The position numbers and the translations under genes are program-made. A stretch of DNA of 64,000 nt from Taudactylus pleione (lineage: Eukaryota > Chordata > Amphibia > Anura > Myobatrachidae). Of the stretch, positions 12,001 through 22,990 are shown one piece after another. How positions within the stretch are numbered: position 1 is the first letter of the stretch; each line of letters opens with the position of its first letter. The stretch is from positions 868,001-932,000 of the forward strand of contig JAUIMM010000602.1 of the NCBI GenBank assembly GCA_031769625.1. Reading direction: 5' to 3'. Under the pieces are notes generated by a model. It was not told where the DNA came from. It made no database searches and saw nothing but the letters and a program-made list of their open reading frames with translations.

Positions 12001-15000
12001 CTCATGTACAATACAGAGACACCTGGAATAGATATGGAGGAGCTTTATGTTCCAGTGTAATCAATAAATATGACACATGTACAATAAAGAGACACCTGGT
12101 ATATATATGGAGGAGCTTTATGTTCAAGTGCAATCTATAAATATGACACATGTACAATAAAGAGAAACCTGGGATAGATATGGTGCTTTATGTTCCAGTG
12201 TAATCTATAAATATGACACATGTACAATACAGAGACACCTGGGATAGATATGGAGGAGCTTTATGTTCCAGTGAAATCTATAAATATGACACATGTACAA
12301 TACAGAGACACCTGGGATAGATATGGAGGAGCTCTATGTTCCAGTGTAATCTCTAAATATGACACATGTACAATACAGAGACACCTGGGATAGATATGGA
12401 GGAGCTCTATGTTCCAGTGTAATCTATAAATATGACACATGTACAATACAGAGACAACTGAGATAGATATGGAGGCACTTTACGTTCCAGTGTAATCTAT
12501 AAATATGACACATGTACAATAAAGAGACACCTGGGATAGATAAGGAGGAGCTTTACGTTCCAGTGTAATCTATAAATATGACACTTGTACAATAAAAAGA
12601 CACCTGGGATATAGAGGAGATTTATGTTCCAGTGTAATCTATAAATATGACACATGTACAATAAAGAGACACCTGGGATAGATATGGAGGAGCTTTATGT
12701 TCCAATGTAATCTATAAATATGTCACATGTACAATAAAGAGACACCTGGGATAGATATGGAGGAGCTTTATGTTCCAGTGTAATCTATACATATGTCACA
12801 TGTACAATACAGAGACACCTGGGATAGATATAGAGGAGATTTATGTTCCAGTGTAATCTATAAATATGACACATATACAATACAGAGACACCTGGGATAG
12901 ATATGGAGGAACTGTATGTTCCAGTGTAATCTATAAATATGTCACATGTACAATAAAGAGACACCTGGGATAGATATGGAGGAGCTTTATGTACCAGAGT
13001 TATCTATAAATATGTCACATGTACAATAAAGAGACACCTGGGATAGATATGGAGGAGCTTTATGTTCCCGTGTAATCTATAAATATGACACATGTACAAT
13101 ACAGAGACACCTGGGATAGATATGGAGGAGCTTTATGTTCCAGTGTAATCTATAAATATGACACATGTACAATAAAGAGACACCTGGGATAGATATGGAG
13201 GAGCTTTATGTACCAGTGTAATCTATAAATATGACACATGTACAATACAGAGACACCTGGGATAGATATGGAGGAGCTTTATGTTCCAGTGTAATCTATA
13301 AATATGACACATGTACAATAAAGAGACACCTGGGATAGATATGGAGGAGCTTTATGTTCCAGTGTAATCTATAAATATGACACATGTACAATACAGAGAC
13401 ACCTGGGATAGATATGGAGGAGGTTTACGTTCCAGTGTAATCTAAAAATATGACACATGTACAATACAGAGACACCTGGGATAGATATGGAGGCGCTTTA
13501 CGTTCCAGTGTAATCTATAAATATGACACATGTACAATAAAGAGACACCTGGGATAGATATGGAGGAGCTCTACGTTCCAGTGTAATCTATAAATATGAC
13601 ACATGTACAATAAAGAGACACCTGGCATAGATATAGAGGAGATTTACGTTCCAGTGTAATCTATAAATATGTCACATATACAATAAAGAGACACCTGGGA
13701 TAGATATGGAGGAGCTTTACGTTCCAGTGTAATCTATAAATATGACACATGTACAATAAGGAGACACCTGGGATAGATATAGAGGAGATTTACGTTCCAG
13801 TGTAATCTATAAATATGTCACATGTACAATAAAGAGACACCTGGGATAGATACGGAGGAGCTTTATGTTCCAGTGTAATCTATAAATATGACACATGTAC
13901 AATAAAGAGACACCTGGGATAGATATGGAGGAGCTTTATGTTCCCGTGTTATCTATAAATATGTCACATGTACAATAAAGAGACACCTGGGATAGATATG
14001 GAGGAGCTTTATGTTCCCGTGTAATCTATAAATATGACACATGTACAATACAGGGACACCTGGGATAGATATGGAGGAGCTTTATGTTCCAGTGTAATGT
14101 ATAAATATGACACATGTACAATAAAGAGACACCTGGGATAGATATGGAGGAGCTTTATGTTCCAATGTAATCTATAAATATGTCACATGTACAATAAAGA
14201 GACACCTGGGATAGATATGGAGGAGCTTTATGTTCCAGGGTAACCTATAAATATGTCACATGTACAATAAAGAGACACCTGGGATAGATATGGAGGAGCT
14301 TTATGTTCCAGTGTAATCTATACATATGTCACATGTACAATACAGAGACACCTGGAATAGATATAGAGATTTATGTTCCAGGGTAATCTATAAATATGAC
14401 ACATGTACAATAAAGAGACACCTGGGATAGATATGGAGGAGCTTTATGTTCCAGTGTAATCTATAAATATGACACATATACAATACAGAGACACCTGGGA
14501 TAGATATGGAGGAGCTTTATGTTCCAGTGTAATCTATAAATATGACATATGTACAATACAGAGACACCTGGGATAGATATGGAGGAGCTTTATGTTCCAG
14601 TGTAACCAATAAATATGACACATATACAATAAAGAGACACCTGGGATAGATATGGAGGAGCTTTATGTACCAGTGTAATCTATAAATATGACACATGTAC
14701 AATACAGAGACACCTGGGATAGATATGGAGGAGCTTTATGTTCCAGTGTAATCTATAAATATGTCACATGTACAATAAAGAGACATCTGGGATAGATATG
14801 GAGGAGCTTTATGTTCCAGTGTAATCTATAAATATGACACATGTACAATAAAGAGACACCTGGGATAGATATGGGGGAGCTTTATGTTCCAGTGTAATCT
14901 ATAAATATGTCACATGTACAATACAGAGACACCTGGAATAGATATGGAGGAGCTTTATGTTCCAGTGTAATCAATAAATATGACACATGTACAATAAAGA

Positions 15001-17890
15001 GACACCTGGTATATATATGGAGGAGCTTTATGTTCAAGTGCAATCTATAAATATGACACATGTACAATAAAGAGAAACCTGGGATAGATATGGAGGTGCT
15101 TTATGTTCCAGTGTAATCTATAAATATGACACATGTACAATACAGAGACACCTGGGATAGATATGGAGGAGCTTTATGTTCCAGTGAAATCTATAAATAT
15201 GACACATGTACAATACAGAGACACCTGGGATAGATATGGAGGAGCTCTATGTTCCAGTGTAATCTCTAAATATGACACATGTACAATACAGAGACACCTG
15301 GGATAGATATGGAGGAGCTCTATGTTCCAGTGTAATCTATAAATATGACACATGTACAATACAGAGACAACTGAGATAGATATGGAGGCACTTTACGTTC
15401 CAGTGTAATCTATAAATATGACACATGTACAATAAAGAGACACCTGGGATAGATAAGGAGGAGCTTTACGTTCCAGTGTAATCTATAAATATGACACATG
15501 TACAATAAAAAGACACCTGGGATATAGAGGAGATTTATGTTCCAGTGTAATCTATAAATATGACACATGTACAATAAAGAGACACCTGGGATAGATATGG
15601 AGGAGCTTTATGTTCCAATGTAATCTATAAATATGTCACATGTACAATAAAGAGACACCTGGGATAGATATGGAGGAGCTTTATGTTCCAGTGTAATCTA
15701 TACATATGTCACATGTACAATACAGAGACACCTGGGATAGATATAGAGGAGATTTATGTTCCAGTGTAATCTATAAATATGACACATATACAATACAGAG
15801 ACACCTGGGATAGATATGGAGGAACTGTATGTTCCAGTGTAATCTATAAATATGTCACATGTACAATAAAGAGACACCTGGGATAGATATGGAGGAGCTT
15901 TATGTACCAGAGTTATCTATAAATATGTCACATGTACAATAAAGAGACACCTGGGATAGATATGGAGGAGCTTTATGTTCCCGTGTAATCTATAAATATG
16001 ACACATGTACAATACAGAGACACCTGGGATAGATATGGAGGAGCTTTATGTTCCAGTGTAATCTATAAATATGACACATGTACAATAAAGAGACACCTGG
16101 GATAGATATGGAGGAGCTTTATGTACCAGTGTAATCTATAAATATGACACATGTACAATACAGAGATACCTGGGATAGATATGGAGGAGCTTTATGTTCC
16201 AGTGTAATCTATAAATATGACACATGTACAATAAAGAGACACCTGGGATAGATATGGAGGAGCTTTATGTTCCAGTGTAATCTATAAATATGACACATGT
16301 ACAATACAGAGACACCTGGGATAGATATGGAGGAGGTTTACGTTCCAGTGTAATCTAAAAATATGACACATGTACAATACAGAGACACCTGGGATAGATA
16401 TGGAGGCGCTTTACGTTCCAGTGTAATCTATAAATATGACACATGTACAATAAAGAGACACCTGGGATAGATATGGAGGAGCTCTACGTTCCAGTGTAAT
16501 CTATAAATATGACACATGTACAATAAAGAGACACCTGGCATAGATATAGAGGAGATTTACGTTCCAGTGTAATCTATAAATATGTCACATATACAATAAA
16601 GAGACACCTGGGATAGATATGGAGGAGCTTTACGTTCCAGTGTAATCTATAAATATGACACATGTACAATAAGGAGACACCTGGGATAGATATAGAGGAG
16701 ATTTACGTTCCAGTGTAATCTATAAATATGTCACATGTACAATAAAGAGACACCTGGGATAGATACGGAGGAGCTTTATGTTCCAGTGTAATCTATAAAT
16801 ATGACACATGTACAATAAAGAGACACCTGGGATAGATATGGAGGAGCTTTATGTTCCCGTGTTAGCTATAAATATGTCACATGTACAATAAAGAGACACC
16901 TGGGATAGATATGGAGGAGCTTTATGTTCCCGTGTAATCTATAAATATGACACATGTACAATACAGGGACACCTGGGATAGATATGGAGGAGCTTTATGT
17001 TCCAGTGTAATGTATAAATATGACACATGTACAATAAAGAGACACCTGGGATAGATATGGAGGAGCTTTATGTTCCAATGTAATCTATAAATATGTCACA
17101 TGTACAATAAAGAGACACCTGGGATAGATATGGAGGAGCTTTATGTTCCAGGGTAACCTATAAATATGTCATATGTACAATAAAGAGACACCTGGGATAG
17201 ATATGGAGGAGCTTTATGTTCCAGTGTAATCTATACATATGTCACATGTACAATACAGAGACACCTGGAATAGATATAGAGATTTATGTTCCAGGGTAAT
17301 CTATAAATATGACACATGTACAATAAAGAGACACCTGGGATAGATATGGAGGAGCTTTATGTTCCAGTGTAATCTATAAATATGACACATATACAATACA
17401 GAGACACCTGGGATAGATATGGAGGAGCTTTATGTTCCAGTGTAATCTATAAATATGACATATGTACAATACAGAGACACCTGGGATAGATATGGAGGAG
17501 CTTTATGTTCCAGTGTAACCAATAAATATGACACATATACAATAAAGAGACACCTGGGATAGATATGGAGGAGCTTTATGTACCAGTGTAATCTATAAAT
17601 ATGACACATGTACAATACAGAGACACCTGGGATAGATATGGAGGAGCTTTATGTTCCAGTGTAATCTATAAATATGTCACATGTACAATAAAGAGACATC
17701 TGGGATAGATATGGAGGAGCTTTATGTTCCAGTGTAATCTATAAATATGACATATGTACAATACAGAGACACCTGGGATAGATATGGAGGAGCTTTATGT
17801 TCCAGTGTAATCTATAAATATGACACATGTACAATAAAGAGACACCTGGGATACATATGGAGGAGCTTTATGTTCCAGTGTTAGCTATAA
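6003..17890 (+). repeat. Satellite array, 73-bp unit, about 160 copies, about 11.9 kb
   Basis: The unit contains GACACCTGGGATAGATATGG, GAGCTTTATGTTCCAGTG and TAATCTATAAATATGACAC, followed by ATGTACAATAAAGA; the period is 73 bp at many sites (for example 9361 to 9434). Variant units are shorter through loss of GGAG, AAAGAGA or similar. Every unit carries TATAAA, AATAAA and the palindrome ACATGT. The first unit begins about 20 bp behind the env stop codon. Larger blocks repeat with shifts of about 2913 bp (11.96-14.84 kb against 14.87-17.75 kb), about 3171 bp (8.38-9.5 kb against 11.56-12.6 kb) and about 1661 bp (9.28 kb against 10.94 kb). The last degenerate unit ends near 17890. Short open frames inside are by-products of periodicity. 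Confidence 0.97.
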
Positions 17891-17929
17891 ATGATACATG
17901 TAAAATGTGTATATTCAAAGGGTAAAAAT

Positions 17930-18600
17930 TGTGAGTTAGATTCAATAAGATATACAGTATATTTCACATAACTCAATATATACAGATATATTTCATATAC
18001 GTACATATATTTACAAGTTACAAATATCCATATACTGATATATCATACAGAGCACATATATACATTAGTCAGTAAAAGAACCACTCGTCAGCCATGATGG
18101 TGCAGCAGGACTTAGCTATCATGGTCATTATAAGCACGATATTAACTAACTTGTTTTTCTCAATGTAGGGAGTATATAGAATACAATAAGATATTTCCTA
18201 TTACGCACAGTCTGAGCTATTTACCAAATATAGAGATGCAGCCCACAGAGCAAGGATGTTAGCAGGACACGTAGCCTCATCCATAGTATTCCAAGGACAG
18301 GACAGAGGATTCTAATAATACTAATAAGAATAAACTATGTCTCCATATTATTATAAATGTGTTATCAGATTATGCCAGAAGTCATCCAGTGCTTGCATGC
18401 CATAGAGGTAACAATCATGTTAGAGGGCGTGATAATGTGTAATGGTTCTGTAACTGACAAGTCTATAAAAGATCTGTGATTTGTTCTCCTCCTTGTTACT
18501 TGTGCACTAACCCTGAGAGATGCATTTATACTCTCAGTAAGATTATTTAATTCATTAATAAAGTTCTTATTCTTAATAATATCTGTGCCGGATCAATTAC
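17930..18600 (+). mobile_element. LTR-like segment, possible 3' LTR of the upstream ERV
   Basis: A TATA box (TCTATAAAAG, 18462-18471) is followed about 90 bp later by AATAAAG (18557-18563) and then a GT-rich stretch ending GTGCCGGATCA at 18594. That order and spacing match a retroviral U3-R-U5. A weak purine run (AAAGGGTAAAAA, 17917-17928) precedes a TG at 17930, which could be the polypurine tract and U3 start. The orientation agrees with the env upstream. No second LTR is in the window to compare, and the borders are my estimate. Confidence 0.42.
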
Positions 18601-19023
18601 TTGGTGAGGCAGCACCTGGGAGAATTCATTCCTGAATCTAAGGGATTTTTAAACAGAAGTAACAAAGCATCACCAATGTGGGTGCCAATATATATAAACA
18701 CCAAAGAACATAATTTATAAGTGTATGATTTATGAATTAATGATGGTGTTAATGAGCGCGCAATAAAAATATAATATGCAATAAAAATTGATAAACACTA
18801 AATATCTAACAGATATCACTACAGAAAGCAACTGCGAGACAAACCAATGTCACTGTCACCCTGACACTGATACGTGTTACTAAACCAGAGTGTTACAAGG
18901 TCAAATTCAGTAAGAATCTTGTTTGTGCAATCGCACACAATCTCGCCTTGTACAGAAATGGTGATAAGCTTCTGCTCACTGAACAATGTAAGCATGCAGC
19001 TGCCCATGTAAGACAATGAATAG
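18601..19023. other. Unclassified AT-rich spacer
   Basis: No gene, RNA or clear repeat recognised. It begins with TTGGTGAGGCAGCACCTGGG just behind the LTR-like segment, which could be a leader or merely flanking sequence. Short open frames here show no family resemblance. Confidence 0.5.
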
Positions 19024-19500
19024 TCCCCCTAGTGCTGTTACCTAGGTCTGTATGTCACCCAGCATTGGTAGATGATGATTCACTAAGCAGTGGTAGAATG
19101 ATGAGCTGTAACACTATAACCACACACTAGTGCTGTGTCTTAGGTCTGTATGTCACTAAGCAGTGGTAGGATGATGAGCTGCAACACTATAACCACACAC
19201 TAGTGCGGTGTCCTAGGTCTGTATGTCACCCAGCAGTGGTAGAATGAGCTGTAACACTGTAACCACACACTAGTGCTGTGTCCTAGGTCTGCATGTCACC
19301 CAGTAGTGGTAGAATGATGAGCTGTAACACTATAACCACACACTAGTGCTGCGTACTAGGTCTGTATGTCACCCAGCAGTGGTAGAATGATGAGCTGTAA
19401 CACTATAACCACACTAGTGCTGTGTCCTAGGTTTGTGTCACCCAGCAGTGATAGAATGATGAGCTATAACAATACAATATAAACACACTAATTACTAGGG
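19024..19500. repeat. Minisatellite, 70-73 bp unit, about 6 copies
   Basis: Units start with TAGTGCTGTGTCCTAGGTCT and continue through a GCAGTGGTAGAATGATGAGC segment. Unit starts at 19128, 19201, 19271, 19344 and 19415 give periods of 73, 70, 73 and 71 bp. The sequence is unrelated to the large satellite despite the similar period. It lies just downstream of the zinc-finger exon of gene A. Confidence 0.9.
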
Positions 19501-19536
19501 TAATATTTCCCCCACTCAGAGCATGTAACTGGTTTC

Positions 19537-21493
19537 TCACCTCTGAGTTCTCTGATGTGTAACAAGAGGTGATTTCTGTATAAAACGCTTCCCACACTCA
19601 GAACTAGGGATGGATATCAGAAATCGATGGTTACCAACCATCAATGTTCCCGATCTGATTGAAGTACTCTTTCCATCGAAGAGAGAGTTTTGCGACGGTT
19701 GCCAGCTATCTGTTGCTGCCTCCGAAACCCATACGATGGGTGTATGAATTAAGAGGAGGACACTATGAAGTGGCGCCTACAGCTCAGCTTCTCTGCCCAT
19801 TGCAGTGCTATTTTTTTCTATGCATGGTTTAACCACCATCACATTGTTATGATGCGAAAGCTAGTAGTGACTGTATCACATGATTTGATGACAGAAGCCT
19901 GGCAATCATTTGACACAAAGCTCCTGATGTCCAACCCTATACAGAACATGAAAATGGCCTCTCATTTGTGTGACTTCTCTGATGTTTAACAAGATGTGAT
20001 TTCTGTATAAAACATTTCCCACATTCAGAGCATGGAAATGGTTTCTCACCTGTGTGACTTCTCTGATGTGTAACAAGTTGTAATTTCTGTGTAAAACATT
20101 TCCTACACTCAGAACATGAAAAATTCTCCCCTGTGTGAATTCTCTGATGTATAACAAGAGCTGATTTTAGTGTAAAACATTTTCCACACTCAGAACATGG
20201 AAATGGTTTTGCACCTGTGTGACGTCTCTCATGTCCAACAAGATGTGATTTCTGTGTAAAACATTTCCCACACTCAGGACATGAAAAGTGTTTCTCACCT
20301 GTGTTACTTCTCTGATGTATAACGAGTTGTGATTTCTTTGAAAAACTTTTCCCACATTCAGAACATGGAAATGGTTGCTCACCTGTGTGACTTCTCTGAT
20401 GTAGAACGAGTTGTGATTTCTGTGAAAAAGTTTTCCCACATTCAGAACATGGAAATGGTTGCTCACCTGTGACTTCTCTCATGTATAAAAAGAGCTGTTT
20501 TCTGTGTAAAACATTTCCCACACTCGGAGCATGAAAATGGTTTTTCACCTGTGTGACTTCTCTGATGTGTAACAAGAGCTGATTTTAGTGTAAAACATTT
20601 CCCACACTCAGAACATGGAAATAGTTTCTCACCTGTGTGAATTCTCTGATGTCTAACAAGCTCTGATTTACTAGTAAAACTTTTCCCGCACTCAGAACAT
20701 GGAAATAGTTTCTCACCTGTGTGACTTCTCTGATGTATAACAAGATGTGATTTTAGTGTAAAACATTTCCCACACTCAGAACATGGAAATGGTTTCTCAC
20801 CTGTATGAATTCTCTCATGTTTAACAAGATCTGATTTCTGTGTAAAACATTTCCCACACTCAGAACATGAAAATGGTTTCTCACCTGTGTGACTTCTCTC
20901 ATGTGTAACAAGAGCTGATTTCTTTTTAAAAGATTTTCCACACTCAGAACATGGAAATAGTTTCTCACCTGTGTGAATTCTCTGATGTCTAACAAGCTCT
21001 GATTTACTAGTAAAACTTTTCCCACACTCAGAACATGGAAATAGTTTCTCACCTGTGTGACTTATTTGATGTCTACCAAGATGTGATTTCCTTTTAAAAC
21101 ATTTTCCACACTCAGAACATGGAAATGGTCTCTCCCCTGTATGACTTCTCTGATGTATAACAAGAGCTGACTTACTTGAAAAAATTTTTTTCTCTCCTGT
21201 GTGACTTCTCTTGTGCATAACAAGAACTGATTTGGGTGAAAAATATTTTCCACACTCAGAAGTGACTGTATCACTGCTATGATCTGTACTATGTGCAGCA
21301 ATATGAGAGTTACCAGAAGTACATTCCTTAAGAATAGAGGGATCAGATGGTTTATCTTCACTAAGAAGAGCTGGATGTATATTTAGGGTAATGCTATTTT
21401 CTTCTGGAGATCCTTGTGTGGGGTTATCTTCTAATTTAAAATCTGGAGACCAAAAAAGATGTCCCTCCGAGGTCTTCCTTGTATTGGATCCAC
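19537..21493 (-). pseudogene. Gene A exon f: C2H2 zinc-finger exon, frog KRAB-like ZNF family (broken)
   Basis: The exon starts behind a pyrimidine-rich acceptor (ACCAG at 21498-21494). A family-typical linker follows (GSNTRKTSEGHLFWSPDFKL, then NIHPALLSEDKPSDPS). Two worn fingers come next, then eight intact C2H2 fingers with TGEK linkers down to 20471. There a 2-bp loss in the linker causes a frameshift and a stop at 20463. In the other frame six more fingers continue to 19948; one has its last His changed to Asn and one has a shortened linker and GK changed to RK. The next finger is cut after CS by a 335-bp transposon, and its remainder lies at 19537-19604. Phase 1 entry (G|GT) matches the end of exon e at 44002. 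Such proteins are nuclear DNA-binding repressors. A truncated eight-finger protein is conceivable, but the gene looks decayed. Confidence 0.9.
19605..19939. mobile_element. hAT-like non-autonomous transposon, 335 bp, inside a zinc finger
   Basis: The left end reads TAGGGATGGATATCAG and the right end in complement reads TAGGGTTGGACATCAG, imperfect terminal inverted repeats. Flanks CTCAGAAC (19597-19604) and TACAGAAC (19940-19947) agree at six of eight positions, fitting an old 8-bp target duplication. Finger coding sequence stops at one side and resumes on the other, so the insertion point is clear. Confidence 0.78.
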
Positions 21494-22087
21494 CTGGTAG
21501 AAATAAAATAGTTAGCCAAGTATCCCACAGCTAAGGAATTTAATTTATTAATATTAATCTCCCCTCCATTCCCATAGGTTGTGCTTAGTACAACCTCATG
21601 CGGAATACTTTGGGCTGCTTCCGTTCACACTCATACACATAATATAGGAGAAGTAAGGAAGCAAAGGGGGTTTGCCAAAAAAAGGCAATAAGTCTTACTA
21701 AATGGAGCAGATCCCATAGGACTCTAGGCTCTTTTTACTAGCCCAGGAGCTGGCCAGCCCTAGATAATGCCCAAGGGGGAACTTTCACCTGGTTCCCAAG
21801 TTATAAGCAAAGGGTGATAGGTCAATCCCTCATCTCAGCATTTAGGCTATACGTCTTTATGAGGCTGTCATTTATTTTGACAAGAAAAAAAGGCAGAAAT
21901 AATTCCTCTGTGCTAATAAAAACAGGTGTACAAAATACTAATAGATTAAGGGTAGTAATATATCCTATATATATACATTTAAAAGAAAATTGTATATTAG
22001 TGTATAGGAAAAAAATAGCTGCTAGTTCCAATGAGGAATAGTGATAGTCACACAAAAAGTGAAAACAAAAAGCAGAAAACTGTGGTA

Positions 22088-22091
<4 letters not shown>
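21494..22091. other. Gene A intron e, left end; no gene seen
   Basis: AT-rich intronic sequence between the finger exon acceptor and a TA microsatellite. It holds the polypyrimidine tract of the exon f acceptor at about 21497-21515 (read on the - strand). Nothing else was recognised. Confidence 0.55.
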
Positions 22092-22127
<36 letters not shown>

Positions 22128-22128
22128 C
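22092..22128. repeat. (TA)n microsatellite
   Basis: A pure TA run of about 37 bases. Confidence 0.95.
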
Positions 22129-22189
22129 ATGTACAATTAGCTAACTTTATCTGTCTAGCTATATAGCTTAGAACACAAAGAAAAAGAAA

Positions 22190-22760
22190 AAAGGACAGGC
22201 TCTTTGTTGGGGCACGCTTAAAATAAATATTCACATTATGTTGACAATGGTAAAATATAACCTAAGTACGTATAGAGTTAATAAATACCCCATATTGAGA
22301 ATTTGTATAATATGTGTCACAGTTGGGACGACATATATGTTAAAATATGGAGTAGGACGAGAGTTTTAAACAAGTGGTAAGTGGTCCCCCATGTCATCAT
22401 ATTGGTGCTGTAGCAATTATATGTGGGGAGACAGATACCCTGATAGCCCTGGTTATGTAAAACAAAAAGAAGAAAGAAGGGCTTGCTACTGGGGCATTCT
22501 TGTGGAAAATATCCACATCAAATATTGTATATAAAATGTAACTTTTAATTCATATAATTAAAATTGAATTTGCCCCCTAATTACATAGGATAGGTGACAT
22601 ATCGAGAGTAATAAAGATAACCATCGATATACGGTGGCGAAGATATTGTACATAAGGTAAAAGGTCTCTTACATCATTATTTGATATAATGTCATAATAA
22701 TATACATAAGTGGAGAGACAAGTACCTTGTTGACCCTGACTATATATCAGACAGCATGTA
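22190..22760. repeat. Diverged tandem dimer of an about 290-bp sequence
   Basis: Two stretches share ordered blocks. CTTTGTTGGGGCACGCTT near 22201 corresponds to CTTGCTACTGGGGCATTCTT near 22480. GGGGAGACAGATACCCTGAT near 22425 corresponds to GGAGAGACAAGTACCTTGTT near 22711. The copies are old and indel-rich. No coding capacity was seen. Confidence 0.6.
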
Positions 22761-22875
22761 AAATGCTAACATTTCTATGTACTGTGTGCACGGAAATGAC
22801 ATAGTGCAGATACTGTACAGCAAATAACCTCTACTGTGTTACCAATCTGTCCCACTTCACCTCGTGTGTATATAA

Positions 22876-22990
22876 CCTACAGCACCTGGTATTCCCAGGT
22901 GGTCTCCCATCCGGGTACTAACCAGGCCCGTACTGTATAGCTTCCAAGATCAGACGAGATTGGGCATATCCGGTAAGGTATGATTGTAGG
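22876..22990 (-). rRNA. 5S rRNA-like sequence, diverged (probable pseudogene)
   Basis: Read on the - strand it follows vertebrate 5S rRNA over about 115 bases. It contains CTCGTCTGATCTTGGAAGCT, GGGCCTGGTTAGTACCCGGA, TGGGAGACCACCTGGGAATA and CCAGGTGCTGTAGG. The 3' half with the internal control region is well kept, while the first 40 bases and the AGCAGGGTCGGG part carry several changes. Termini still pair (CCTACA... with ...TGTAGG). No T-run terminator directly follows. It may be a dispersed 5S pseudogene or the 5S-derived head of a short retroposon. Confidence 0.85.

Noticed and set aside
6003..17890. Regular spacing of short repeats that might suggest a CRISPR array or a gene of 61-residue repeats
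   Set aside because: Units are contiguous 73-bp copies without unique spacers, and the setting is a vertebrate genome. The short open frames recur only because the sequence repeats; they break at every variant unit.
18819..19016. A 65-codon frame on the - strand as a small gene
   Set aside because: No homology, no promoter or splice signals, and a composition like the surrounding spacer.
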